Translations under genes and position numbers: made by a program
Assembly: GCA_905206365.1 (NCBI GenBank)
Contig: CAJLHF010000032.1
Span: 1 to 26,030 of the forward strand
Direction of reading: 5' to 3'
DNA from: an uncultured Sutterella sp.
GTDB taxonomy: Bacteria; Pseudomonadota; Gammaproteobacteria; Burkholderiales; Burkholderiaceae_F
DNA: 26,030 nt
Shown: positions 1 through 6,954 of the stretch, one piece after another
How positions within the stretch are numbered: the first letter of the stretch is position 1
Layout: every line of letters starts with the position of its first letter
The notes under the pieces: model-generated
Seen by the model: only the letters and a program-made list of their open reading frames with translations
Databases searched by the model: none
Told to the model about the DNA's origin: nothing

Positions 1-95
1 GCCCACTACGGAACCGTACGGTGGGTGGTGTGGGAGGACGGCGCGGAGACATCCCTGCGCCTCCTACCCGATGACTTTGCGTCGGACTCTCGGCG

Positions 96-123
96 CCTTC
101 TTTCGTTCTCCCTCGAAAGAAGG
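96..123 (-). terminator. Hairpin downstream of potE, possible transcript end
   Basis: Ten-base perfect inverted repeat (96-105 with 114-123, 8-nt loop) lying about 55 nt past the potE stop. No T-tract follows on either strand, so it is not a canonical intrinsic terminator and may only protect the 3' end of the mRNA. Nothing else recognisable is seen in 1-178; short open frames here lack ribosome binding sites. Confidence 0.35.
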
Positions 124-178
124 AAGAGAGCGACGATTCGCTCAGAAAGTTCGAAGGGCCCGAGTCTTGAAAGCGGGA

Positions 179-1534
179 TTACACCGAGCGTTTGTCGGAG
201 GAACCCGAGAACGGATGACCCGCAGCGGATCGGCGTTCCAATTCTCGGCCCGCGTAGCCGTAGAGCCACATGCCGAGGAAGGTAGCCAGGGACCCCCAGA
301 GCATGGCGGTCGGTCCGCAGGCGTAGAGGGCGTAGAGCGAGTAGACCGACCCCACGGCCGCAAGACGCACGGTGAGTTTTGCGTCCCGGGCGGGGAGAGC
401 CTCGCGCTGAACCATTACGTTGAGAGCCGCCAAGGCGAGGAGGTAAGGAACGAGGTTCGTCACCACCGCGAGGTCGACGAGAATGAAGAACTGCTCTTCG
501 AGTCGGGGGTTGACGGTGAGAAGCGCGAGAAGCGTTTGCGTCGCCACGATGATGAGCATCCCCGCCACGGGCACGCGATGTTTGTTGAGGCGTGCGAAGA
601 TCTTCGGAAAGTACCCTTCGGCCGCCGACCCGCGGAAGACTTCCGCAAGCGTGAACTGCCAGCTCATGAGCGCGGCCGCTTCCGCCAAGGCCATCACGCC
701 CATGACGACCTTGCCCACGAAGGGCGTGAACATCGTCGCGAAGACGAGCCCGAAGGGGGCGGTCGAAACGGCCAAGGTCGCGTTGTCGACGATACCGGCC
801 GCCACGTTGTTCGAAAGCAGGTAAATCACCGCCACGCCCGCCGTCGCACAGAGCACGGCGCGCGGTACGTTCTTTTCGGGGTCTTCGACCGCGTCGGCGT
901 TGGCGCACGCGGATTCAAGCCCGAGGAAGCCCCAGAGCGTCATGCTCAGAGACGCCGAAATCCCGTCGAAAAGCGTCATGTTGTGGGGGTTCCAGGCCGC
1001 AACGAACCGCTCGGGCGAGAACCAGAACCAGCCCGCCACGCACAAAAAGAGAATCGGAATGAGAAGCGCCCAGGCAAAGACGTGGCTCACCACGCCCGTC
1101 ATGCGTACGCCCGGGAAGTTGATGACGGTCGTAAGCCAAATCAGAACGATGGTGGCAAGCCCGATTTCCAGAGGCGTGAGCGTTGCTTCGAAAATCATGA
1201 CGCCGTAACCCACGACCGAAACGGCGATCGAGAGGTTGGCGATCACAAGCGACAAGCCGTAGGTGAAGTTCGCGAGGTAACTTCCCGACTTCCCGAAGGC
1301 GTATTCGGCATAGCCCCCGAGCCCCGCGCGGTTTCGGGAAAGCATCCCGCAGCGCGCGAGCGCGTAGGCGACCGCCGTCGACCCGAGGATGGTGATCGCC
1401 CAGGCGAAGATCGACATCGTGCCGACTTCGGCGAGCTTCGTGGGCATGAGGATGATGGAGGATCCGACCATGTTGAGGATCGTCGCCATCGTGAGTTCGA
1501 GGAAGGTGAGCTTCTGCTTCGGTTTGGAGGACAT
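179..1534 (-). CDS. potE: PotE-type putrescine/ornithine antiporter (APC superfamily)
   Basis: A 451-residue inner-membrane amino acid/polyamine permease. The N-terminus contains MVGSSIILMPTKLAEVGT, then GGYAEYAFGKSGSYLANFTYG, and mid-protein TLWGFLGLESACANADAVEDPEKNVPRAVL; all of these closely track E. coli PotE as I remember it, and length and the roughly 12 hydrophobic segments fit. PotE exchanges putrescine for ornithine, usually with an ornithine decarboxylase (SpeF/SpeC). No decarboxylase gene adjoins it here, so substrate is inferred from similarity alone; a lysine/cadaverine (CadB-like) role is the main alternative. The ATG at 1534 is preceded by AAGGA about 5 nt upstream. The gene stands alone, separated from the upstream operon by a terminator. 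Confidence 0.85.
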   Translation of the reverse strand: MSSKPKQKLTFLELTMATILNMVGSSIILMPTKLAEVGTMSIFAWAITILGSTAVAYALARCGMLSRNRAGLGGYAEYAFGKSGSYLANFTYGLSLVIANLSIAVSVVGYGVMIFEATLTPLEIGLATIVLIWLTTVINFPGVRMTGVVSHVFAWALLIPILFLCVAGWFWFSPERFVAAWNPHNMTLFDGISASLSMTLWGFLGLESACANADAVEDPEKNVPRAVLCATAGVAVIYLLSNNVAAGIVDNATLAVSTAPFGLVFATMFTPFVGKVVMGVMALAEAAALMSWQFTLAEVFRGSAAEGYFPKIFARLNKHRVPVAGMLIIVATQTLLALLTVNPRLEEQFFILVDLAVVTNLVPYLLALAALNVMVQREALPARDAKLTVRLAAVGSVYSLYALYACGPTAMLWGSLATFLGMWLYGYAGRELERRSAAGHPFSGSSDKRSV

Positions 1535-1553
1535 ATTCCTTGGGAGGAAACGG

Positions 1554-1575
1554 GACCGGCCCGAAAGCGCCGGTC
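1554..1575 (-). promoter_or_regulatory. Hairpin in the potE 5' leader
   Basis: Perfect 7-bp inverted repeat GACCGGC/GCCGGTC with an 8-nt loop, 20 nt upstream of the potE start codon and just ahead of its ribosome binding site. It could affect mRNA stability or translation. No convincing -35/-10 pair for potE was found between here and the upstream terminator. Confidence 0.35.
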
Positions 1576-1609
1576 GGGGTCAAACAAAAAAAGAGAAAAA
1601 CGAAAAACG

Positions 1610-1639
1610 AAAAAAGGCTCCGCGCACGAACGCGGGGCC
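1610..1639 (-). terminator. Intrinsic terminator of the amidohydrolase-OPRT operon
   Basis: On the minus strand a 9-bp GC-rich stem (one C-A mismatch) with a 6-nt loop occupies 1616-1639 and is followed directly by TTTTTT, with further T-runs beyond. It lies about 60 nt past the stop of the phosphoribosyltransferase gene. A second hairpin, CCCCGTCG/CGACGGGG, sits just before it near 1653-1674. Together they separate this operon from potE. Confidence 0.75.
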
Positions 1640-1700
1640 TTCGCGGCGCGCGCCCCGTCGGAGTATCGACGGGGTGCGACGCCGAACCGACGCGGCGGTG

Positions 1701-2375
1701 TTAGTTTTCGCTGCCCGTCGGGGTGATGGCGTGACGAGCGGCCCAGGTCCAGGGGTTCTGGAGCCAGTCGCCGAGGATCGACTTTTCTTCGACCGTGAGC
1801 TTGCCCATTTCGACGGCCTTGTCAAGGACCTTCGCAAAGTCGAGCATTTCGTGGCAGACGACGTTTTCCTTCGTGAAGAGCTTCGTCGTTTCGTCGATGC
1901 CGAAGGAGGTGATCGCGAGGCAGTCCGTCACTTCGGCGCCTTCGGCCTTGAGGGCTTCGACGGCGGAGAGAAGCGAAAGACCCGTCGAGATGTGGTCTTC
2001 GATGATGAGGACGCGCTTGCCCTTCACCGAGGCGCCTTCGACGCGGCTGTGGTTGCCGTAGGTCTTCGCCGTCTGACGAACGAAGATCGAGGGCTTCGAG
2101 AGACGGTAGGCCAGGGCGGCCGCGTGCGAAACGCCCGCGCCTTCGACGCCGGCGACGACGTCGAATTCGAGGTTGAGTTCGGCCACGCGCGAAGCCATCG
2201 TTTCGATGATGTCGCGCCAGGCGTCCGGGAAGGCCGTGAGCGTACGGTTGTCGACGTAGATCGGGGTGATGAGGCCCGACTTGAGACGCATCGGGGCGTC
2301 CGTGAGGAACGAAACCGCGCCGTGGGAGACGAGATGTTCGGCGAGGATGTCTTCGGCAATATGGGACTTGAACAT
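1701..2375 (-). CDS. pyrE: Orotate-phosphoribosyltransferase-like protein
   Basis: A 224-residue type I phosphoribosyltransferase. The PRPP-binding motif reads VLIIEDHISTGLS in the second half, and the N-terminal part has RLKSGLITPIYVDNR, the lysine-containing segment typical of orotate phosphoribosyltransferases (OPRT), followed by GVEGAGVSHAAALAYRL. OPRT joins orotate to PRPP to make OMP in de novo pyrimidine synthesis. The His after Glu-Asp in the PRPP loop is unusual. The ATG at 2375 is preferred because the conserved region begins just after it; a TTG at 2390 is an in-frame alternative. The gene follows the amidohydrolase with a 25-nt gap, so they are one operon. That pairing leaves open whether this is the housekeeping PyrE or a paralogue that uses a base released by its partner. 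Confidence 0.75.
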   Translation of the reverse strand: MFKSHIAEDILAEHLVSHGAVSFLTDAPMRLKSGLITPIYVDNRTLTAFPDAWRDIIETMASRVAELNLEFDVVAGVEGAGVSHAAALAYRLSKPSIFVRQTAKTYGNHSRVEGASVKGKRVLIIEDHISTGLSLLSAVEALKAEGAEVTDCLAITSFGIDETTKLFTKENVVCHEMLDFAKVLDKAVEMGKLTVEEKSILGDWLQNPWTWAARHAITPTGSEN

Positions 2376-2400
2376 GATTCTTACTCTCAACCTATCCTAA

Positions 2401-3393
2401 TTAGTCGATGCCGATCGCCTTGCGGCCGTTGACGGTGGCGATCTTGACGAGTTCGTCGAAGTAGTCGAAGCGGCAGCCCGTGGCGAGCGTGGTCATTTCA
2501 TGCCACATGTCGCCCGCGTTCCAGGGCACCATGGCGTCGCAGACGTTGTCGGTACCGAGCGCGACGGTGATGCCGGCTGGGACGAGTTCGTCGACCGGGG
2601 TCATGGAGTTGTGCATCGGGCCGATCTGTTCGGAGCGCGGCGTGTCGATCCAGGCGGTCGGGCAGGCGATCATCATGACGTCGGCTTCCTTCATGCGGGC
2701 GTAGAGACGTTCGCGGTACTTCTTCGAGTGCGCGGCGATCGAAATCCCGTGAATGGCGACGACGCGGCCCTGCATGCCGTGCTGAATCGTCTTGTCGCAG
2801 AGCTGTTCGGTTTCGTATTCGAGCGATTCGTTGAACTGGTCGACGTGGACGTGGACCATCTTGTTGTAGCGCTTCGCGGTTTCGAGAATGATGTCGAACG
2901 CTTCGTCGCCCTTGCCGTAGTCGCGTTCGTCGCGCTTCGGAAGCGCGCCGATGATGTCGACCATTTCGGCGCCGATGTCGAACCACTTGCGCGCTTCGGG
3001 ATGAATCACGCCCTTGAGGGTCTGGTTCGCGAACTTGACCGTGAGCTGGTCCTTGTAGTGTTCGCGGGCGCGGATGCCGGCCTTGATCGCGCGGTCTTCG
3101 GACTGCGGGTCGATGTCGACGAACGTGGCGAGCGCGGTGACGCCCTGCTTGATCTGGTTTTCAAAGAAGAGGCAGAAACGGCGATAGAAGATTTCTTCCG
3201 TCGATTCGCGCTTGAGGCGGTCAAGCGCGTCCCACTTCTGCTGCAACGTGCAGGTGCGGCGCATTTCGAGCACGTCGGGCGAAAGCGTGTAGGCGCGGTC
3301 GGCATGAGCGTGGGTGTTCACCCAGCCGCCGGCGGCCATGATCGCCGGTTCAATCATGTCGCGAATCGTCAAGGCGGTTTCATTCGTGGACAT
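2401..3393 (-). CDS. Compact cytosine-deaminase-like metal-dependent amidohydrolase
   Basis: A 330-residue TIM-barrel amidohydrolase related to CodA. Metal-binding and catalytic positions align as His28 and His30 (THAHADRA), His183 (HVHVDQ), His215 (IHGISIA) and Asp282 (GTDN). The catalytic Glu of E. coli CodA (HCDE) is replaced by Gln186. The protein starts almost at the first metal motif and stops right after the barrel, so both halves of the usual beta-sandwich domain are missing; CodA is near 427 residues. Start: ATG at 3393 with AGGAGA about 8 nt upstream. It is first in an operon with the OPRT-like gene, behind a strong promoter. The fold is clear, but the substrate is not: cytosine deamination is doubtful given the Glu-to-Gln change, and hydrolysis of another pyrimidine-like ring or amide is possible. 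Confidence 0.75.
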   Translation of the reverse strand: MSTNETALTIRDMIEPAIMAAGGWVNTHAHADRAYTLSPDVLEMRRTCTLQQKWDALDRLKRESTEEIFYRRFCLFFENQIKQGVTALATFVDIDPQSEDRAIKAGIRAREHYKDQLTVKFANQTLKGVIHPEARKWFDIGAEMVDIIGALPKRDERDYGKGDEAFDIILETAKRYNKMVHVHVDQFNESLEYETEQLCDKTIQHGMQGRVVAIHGISIAAHSKKYRERLYARMKEADVMMIACPTAWIDTPRSEQIGPMHNSMTPVDELVPAGITVALGTDNVCDAMVPWNAGDMWHEMTTLATGCRFDYFDELVKIATVNGRKAIGID

Positions 3394-3442
3394 TAAGAAA
3401 TCTCCTTCAAGGGGAAGAGAAGAAAACTACGGTCAAGAAAAG

Positions 3443-3472
3443 GCCGCGAACGTGGGGGCACGTTTTCGCGGC
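3443..3472 (-). promoter_or_regulatory. Leader hairpin of the amidohydrolase-OPRT operon, possible attenuator
   Basis: On the minus strand GCCGCGAA pairs with TTCGCGGC and CGTG with CACG, around a CCCC loop and with a two-base bulge: a 12-bp stem. It begins about 5 nt after the predicted transcription start and is followed by CTTTTCTT, a weak T-tract. It ends about 50 nt before the start codon. It could be an attenuator or a 5' stabilising stem. Confidence 0.5.
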
Positions 3473-3484
3473 TAAATTGACGGC

Positions 3485-3513
3485 ATTTTAGAGACGTTCC
3501 GGCCGTTTGTCAA
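3485..3513 (-). promoter_or_regulatory. Near-consensus sigma-70 promoter of the amidohydrolase-OPRT operon
   Basis: On the minus strand TTGACA (3513-3508), a 17-nt spacer, then TAAAAT (3490-3485): -35 perfect, -10 five of six. Transcription is predicted to begin at A3478 or A3477, giving AATTTA. The stretch TAAAATGCCGTCAATTTA resembles the E. coli pyrBI start region, where UTP controls reiterative initiation at AATTT. Confidence 0.8.
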
Positions 3514-3700
3514 ATTTCCGCGAAAAGTTCTCCCGGGGGAAACGTCCCGTTCCGACCCCGAGCGACGCGCCCGACTCCGTCATCCTGCACCCGAAAAGGC
3601 GTCGTGTCGAGCGGAAAATCGTGAAGAAACACGACGTTGAGCGTGATGCCCGGCATTGCCCGAAAAACACGGCACGCGTCGAACACAGCGATTGAGGGAC
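3514..3700. other. Gene-free spacer
   Basis: Between the promoter and the next terminator I see no convincing gene; open frames on both strands lack ribosome binding sites and family resemblance. An 8-bp inverted repeat CGTCGTGT/ACACGACG (3600-3607 and 3629-3636, 21-nt loop) is the only structure noted. Confidence 0.5.
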
Positions 3701-3732
3701 AAAAAAAAGACCTGTTGCAAAAATGCAACAGG
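3701..3732 (-). terminator. Intrinsic terminator of the ygbA-membrane protein operon
   Basis: Perfect 9-bp stem CCTGTTGCA/TGCAACAGG with a 4-nt loop (3711-3732), followed on the minus strand by TC and eight T. It lies about 40 nt after the stop of the membrane protein gene at 3771. Confidence 0.9.
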
Positions 3733-3770
3733 TACGATCACGCAGGAGCCTTGTCGGAGCTCAAGGGAGC

Positions 3771-4136
3771 TCAGGCGAAAGTCTTTTCGTCTTTCGAGTC
3801 CTTCGCGAGAAGCCCGTAGCGGCGACGCAACCGCTGCGAGGCGAAGACCGCCGCGGAAAGGAGCGTGAAGACGGCACACGCGCCGAGAATCGCACCCGCA
3901 AGCATCCAGGGGCGCCCCGCATCGATGCGGTTCATGACGAGAACGACCCCGGCACGCACCCACTCCAGGGCAAAAAGAGCGAGCAGGGCCGAGGAGAGGT
4001 ACGCGACGAAGGGGCGAGGAACGAAGAGGAGCGCGATCGGCACGAAGACGACGAAGGCGAGAAGCCCGAAGCCGTGAAACATCAGGTGCGCGCCCATGAG
4101 GATCATGGCGAAAACGGGGAAAACGAGAAGCAGCAT
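3771..4136 (-). CDS. Small four-helix membrane protein, function unknown
   Basis: A 121-residue protein with about four hydrophobic segments starting from its first residues (MLLLVFPVFAMILMGAHLMF) and a positively charged, lysine-rich C-terminus (RLRRRYGLLAKDSKDEKTFA), probably cytoplasmic. I recognise no family. The ATG at 4136 is chosen because the open frame upstream is arginine/proline-rich, overlaps ygbA and looks non-coding; a weak GGAAAC lies about 8 nt upstream of this ATG. It is downstream of ygbA with a 73-nt gap and shares the terminator at 3701-3732, so it is probably co-transcribed. A role linked to nitrosative stress is only a guess from that position. Confidence 0.6.
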   Translation of the reverse strand: MLLLVFPVFAMILMGAHLMFHGFGLLAFVVFVPIALLFVPRPFVAYLSSALLALFALEWVRAGVVLVMNRIDAGRPWMLAGAILGACAVFTLLSAAVFASQRLRRRYGLLAKDSKDEKTFA

Positions 4137-4209
4137 GCGGGGTGTTTCCGGGTTGAAAGAAAAGGGAAAAGAGTGTCGGGTCGGGACGGTCGAACTTTCG
4201 GACGGTTCT

Positions 4210-4719
4210 TCAGCGGGAGCCGGTGTCGGAAGGCGACTTCGGGGAAGCCGTCGACGCGGTGTTGGTCGCAGCGGTCGTCGTTTCACGACGGTTTCGGGGC
4301 TTTTCGGGCGCTTCGCGGCGTTCCTTCAAGAGGTGCTTGAGCGTGAGAATCGGGTGGCGCCAGAGGAGCCGCGGGCCCGCCCACCGCATGATTTGACGCG
4401 CCGTTTCACGCTCGGCGGGCTTGTAGCAGTGGATGCGGCACTTGGCGCAGACGGGTTTGTCGGCCCCGTAGGGGCAACAGGCGAGACGCTTTCGGGCGTA
4501 TTCGACAAAGGCGCGGCAGTCGGGGCAGAGCCCGTCCGGGCTCGAATGCCCTTTGGGATGATGAGCCTTGCAGTAGAGCTGCGCCATCAGCCGAATCGTT
4601 TCCGCTTCCTCTTTGAGGGCGGGAATCGTTTCAAGCCGCGTCATGCGGTCGGGGCGGGGAGCGGGGGCGCTTCGGGTCTTCGCGTCGGCGTCCGTCGGGG
4701 CGGGGGTGTCGGCTTTCAT
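4210..4719 (-). CDS. ygbA: YgbA_NO family cysteine-rich protein (nitrous oxide-stimulated promoter family)
   Basis: A 169-residue soluble protein whose core, residues about 35-135, matches the YgbA family: LYCKAHH, CPDCRAFVEYARKRLACCPYG, KPVCAKCRIHCYKP, then MRWAGPRLLWRHPILTLKHL. The cysteines (50, 65, 68, 81, 82, 91, 94, 98) are spaced like a metal or iron-sulfur site. E. coli ygbA is controlled by NsrR and helps growth under nitric oxide; biochemical function is not firmly known to me. Both ends are extended: 25 or so Pro/Ala/Asp-rich residues at the N-terminus and a Thr/Ala/Ser-rich tail. The ATG at 4719 has no good ribosome binding site; it is the last start before the conserved part that avoids translating the promoter region. 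It is divergent from the M20 gene at 4896. Confidence 0.8.
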   Translation of the reverse strand: MKADTPAPTDADAKTRSAPAPRPDRMTRLETIPALKEEAETIRLMAQLYCKAHHPKGHSSPDGLCPDCRAFVEYARKRLACCPYGADKPVCAKCRIHCYKPAERETARQIMRWAGPRLLWRHPILTLKHLLKERREAPEKPRNRRETTTAATNTASTASPKSPSDTGSR

Positions 4720-4811
4720 GGGAGTCGGGAGTCTCTCGAGAAAGGTGGAAAACGGGGAAAGCGAGCGGCGAGCGGCCGACCGTGAAAAAGCGATTTCGTT
4801 CGCTCGGAGGC

Positions 4812-4859
4812 ATAATATTTCGTCCAAGGTTATCGTACGCTTAAAAGTGGTACGACGAA
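4812..4859. promoter_or_regulatory. Divergent ygbA/M20 intergenic region with nested inverted repeats
   Basis: In the 176-nt gap between divergent genes, GTACGACGAA (4850-4859) is the reverse complement of two left-hand pieces, TTCGTC (4819-4824) and CGTAC (4834-4838), which are split by 9 nt. A TATTAT at 4817-4812 on the minus strand is a possible -10 for ygbA, but no matching -35 is clear. No recognisable NsrR or FNR site was found. Confidence 0.3.
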
Positions 4860-4895
4860 TGCTTATTTTTCTTATTTTGCCAAAGGGGGACCCCA

Positions 4896-5999
4896 ATGAG
4901 CGTGATTTACGATCCGGCGGAGTTGCGCGCCGACCTTCACGAGATGCCCGAACTTGCCATGCAGGAAGTGCGCACGGCGGCGTACGCGGCGGAAAAACTC
5001 GAAGCTCTCGGCCTTAAGGTCGAGCGCGGCGTGGGCGGCACGACCGGCCTGACGGCCGTGATTGAAGGGACGGAGCCCGGTCCCGTCGTCATGCTTCGCG
5101 CCGACATGGACGCGCTCCCCTTCGTGATCGACGGAAAGGACTGCGCGATTCACGCTTGCGGCCACGACGCCCATACGGCGATGCTCCTTGCGGCTGCAAG
5201 CCGCCTCGTCGGCAAGGTGAAGCGCGGGAAGCTGAAGCTCGTCCTTCAGCCCGCCGAAGAAACGTGTGCCGGTGCGAAGGCTCTCATCGCGGCGGGCATT
5301 CTCGATGACGTCGACTACGTGTTGGGTGCCCACATCCGCCCGATTCAGGACCTCCCCGCGGGGAAGGTCTGCTCCGGCGTGCGGCACACGGCTTCCTACA
5401 CGTTCCGCGTGACGGTGAAGGGGCGCGGGGCCCACGCGGCGCGTCCCCATCTGGGTGTCAACGCGATCGACGCCGGGGGCGCCATCGTTGCGGCCGTGCA
5501 GGCGATCTGGCTCAACCCGACGGGCGTCTGGTCCGCGAAGGCGACGCAGTTCCACGCCGATGCGGGCGGTACCAACATCGTTCCCGATCGCGCGACCATC
5601 ACCTTCGACGTGCGCGCCCAGACGAACGAACTCATGAACGAGTATCAGGAAAAGATCAAGGCCGCGGTCGAGTACGCGGCGAAAGCCCACGGGGCCGAAG
5701 CCGAGATCGAAACCCTGATCACGTGCCCGGCCGCGGTTTACGACGAAGACTTCAAGGCGGAAGTGGGCGATGCGATTCGCGAAGTCCTCGGTGACGACGC
5801 TCTGGCCGCGGATTGCGGTGGCGGCGGCGAAGACTTCCATTGCTACAAGCTCGCGAAGCCCTCGATGAAGGCGGCTTACTTCGGGGTCGGCGTCGGGGCG
5901 ACGCCGGGGCTCCATGCGCCCAATATGACCTTCGACCCGAAGTACCTCATCAACGGGGTGAAGGTCTTCGAGGCCGTGGTGCTCAAGCACCTCGGCTGA
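4896..5999 (+). CDS. M20D family amidohydrolase (N-acyl amino acid hydrolase)
   Basis: A 367-residue cytoplasmic zinc/manganese hydrolase of the IAA-amino-acid/hippurate hydrolase group (M20D). Visible motifs: LHEMPEL near residue 15, RADMDALP at 68-75, HACGHDAHTAML with Cys88, His90 and His93, QPAEE with catalytic Glu121-Glu122, GAHIRP with His146, and GLHAPNM with His340. These cover the expected metal ligands and general base, so it should be active. Family members release amino acids from N-acyl conjugates; the exact substrate cannot be read from sequence. ATG at 4896 follows AAAGGGGGACCCCA. It is monocistronic, ending at hairpins from 6013, and divergent from ygbA. A second, different M20 enzyme lies at 22423. 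Confidence 0.88.
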   Translation: MSVIYDPAELRADLHEMPELAMQEVRTAAYAAEKLEALGLKVERGVGGTTGLTAVIEGTEPGPVVMLRADMDALPFVIDGKDCAIHACGHDAHTAMLLAAASRLVGKVKRGKLKLVLQPAEETCAGAKALIAAGILDDVDYVLGAHIRPIQDLPAGKVCSGVRHTASYTFRVTVKGRGAHAARPHLGVNAIDAGGAIVAAVQAIWLNPTGVWSAKATQFHADAGGTNIVPDRATITFDVRAQTNELMNEYQEKIKAAVEYAAKAHGAEAEIETLITCPAAVYDEDFKAEVGDAIREVLGDDALAADCGGGGEDFHCYKLAKPSMKAAYFGVGVGATPGLHAPNMTFDPKYLINGVKVFEAVVLKHLG

Positions 6000-6012
6000 G
6001 GCTCGGGGAAAA

Positions 6013-6065
6013 GCCGCCCGCAGGAGGGCGGCTGAAAAGCGAACGGGGTGCGAAAGCACCCCGTT
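6013..6065 (+). terminator. Twin hairpins after the M20D gene
   Basis: GCCGCCC/GGGCGGC (6013-6032, 6-nt loop) and a perfect 10-bp stem AACGGGGTGC/GCACCCCGTT around a GAAA tetraloop (6042-6065). T-tracts are short on both strands (TTTCC on plus, TTTTC past the first hairpin on minus). They probably end both convergent transcripts. Confidence 0.6.
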
Positions 6066-6085
6066 TCCATATCCGGCATTCGGTC

Positions 6086-6110
6086 GTCCGCCCGAGCTCA
6101 AAGGGCGGAC
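6086..6110. terminator. Third hairpin at the convergent gene ends
   Basis: GTCCGCCC/GGGCGGAC with a 9-nt loop, 5 nt past the stop of the dCMP-deaminase-like gene. No T-tract; likely part of the convergent 3' end structure. Confidence 0.4.
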
Positions 6111-6115
6111 GGGCC

Positions 6116-6532
6116 TCAGAGCTGCTCGACGCGGATTCCCGCACGCTTCAGGAAGTTGAGGCCGTCTTCGCTTCGGTAGAGCTCGTGGTAGAAGACCTCG
6201 GTGATGCCGCACTTCTGAATGAGGAGCGCGCAGTGGATGCAGGGGCTGTGCGTGATGAAGATCGACGCTCCCTTCGAGGAGTAGCCGTTTTCGGCGAGCT
6301 TGGCGATGGCGTTCAGCTCCGCGTGTTGCACTTCGGGGCGCGTCACCGTTTCGCCGTTCACTTCCATTTCGCAGCAGTTGTCGTACCCGGTCGGCATGCC
6401 GTTCCAGCCGAACGAGATGATCGAGTGGTTCTTTACGATGACGCAACCCACCTTGAGACGTCGGGCGTAGCTGCGTTCGGCGGCAATGTGCGCGATGCGC
6501 ATGTACATCGCGTTATCTTTCTTGATATCCAT
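6116..6532 (-). CDS. dCMP deaminase family protein
   Basis: A 138-residue zinc-dependent deaminase of the dCMP deaminase/ComEB group. The zinc site is complete: HAELNAIAK with His70 and catalytic Glu72, and SPCIHC with Cys98 and Cys101. Other family features are KVGCVIVKN near residue 27, GWNGMPTGYDNCCE near 42 and YRSEDGLNFLKRAGI at the end. It would deaminate dCMP to dUMP for thymidylate synthesis, or a related cytidine compound. The ATG at 6532 starts directly before the conserved part, but no good ribosome binding site is at normal distance; GGAGG lies 25 nt upstream and a GTG at 6577 is in frame, so the N-terminus could be 15 residues longer. Convergent with the M20D gene. Confidence 0.85.
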   Translation of the reverse strand: MDIKKDNAMYMRIAHIAAERSYARRLKVGCVIVKNHSIISFGWNGMPTGYDNCCEMEVNGETVTRPEVQHAELNAIAKLAENGYSSKGASIFITHSPCIHCALLIQKCGITEVFYHELYRSEDGLNFLKRAGIRVEQL

Positions 6533-6557
6533 GGAATTTTTCAGCGAATTTTCTCTA

Positions 6558-6581
6558 CCTCCCACACTTCCTCCCACACTC
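6558..6581 (-). repeat. 12-bp tandem duplication carrying two GGAGG sites
   Basis: CCTCCCACACTT (6558-6569) is repeated with one change at 6570-6581. On the minus strand each copy carries GGGAGG, giving two Shine-Dalgarno-like sequences upstream of the dCMP-deaminase-like gene. Confidence 0.7.
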
Positions 6582-6857
6582 TAGCGCGAAGTCGGTGGGT
6601 AGCATGGGTACTCGGCGCACGATTTTATCGCTCTCGGGCTGAACGAACTTCAAGGCGGCGGGCGAAACATGCTTCCTTCCGGCACGGGCGGTCGAGGATG
6701 GGGGCTTGAAGGTTGCCGGTGAGCGCCTTCCGGAGTTCGATCGTTTTGCCTACACCGGTAAAACGGTCGTCGATGTTGAAATTTAAGGAAGTACGGTTTT
6801 TTTTCGGTTGATCTCCGATCGGCGAGAAGCCCGAAAAGCAGGAGAGGGGCGAAACGC
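6582..6857. other. Gene-free spacer between dCMP deaminase-like gene and efp
   Basis: No gene is supported. A short minus-strand open frame (6650-6859) overlaps the efp terminator and is not convincing. A plus-strand stretch around 6620-6712 reads as about 30 residues without a start or family match. Possible promoters for the dCMP-deaminase-like gene were not resolved. Confidence 0.4.
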
Positions 6858-6898
6858 AAAAAGAAAGAAGCCCGGCAGGGCTTGGACCCGGCCGGGCT
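6858..6898 (-). terminator. Intrinsic terminator of efp
   Basis: On the minus strand AGCCCGGC (6898-6891) pairs with GCCGGGCT (6876-6869) and is followed by TCTTTCTTTTTG. It lies about 57 nt past the efp stop codon. Confidence 0.85.
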
Positions 6899-6954
6899 CG
6901 GTACGGAGGAAGTCCCGAGATGGACTTCGCAACGCGTCGGTACGACGTCGTGAA

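Noticed and set aside
71..1726. Long plus-strand open frame of about 550 codons opposite potE
   Set aside because: It is antisense to a clear antiporter, is low-complexity Arg/Glu/Gly/His-rich, and runs across the terminator and into the next gene. It is a shadow of the strong third-base G/C bias.
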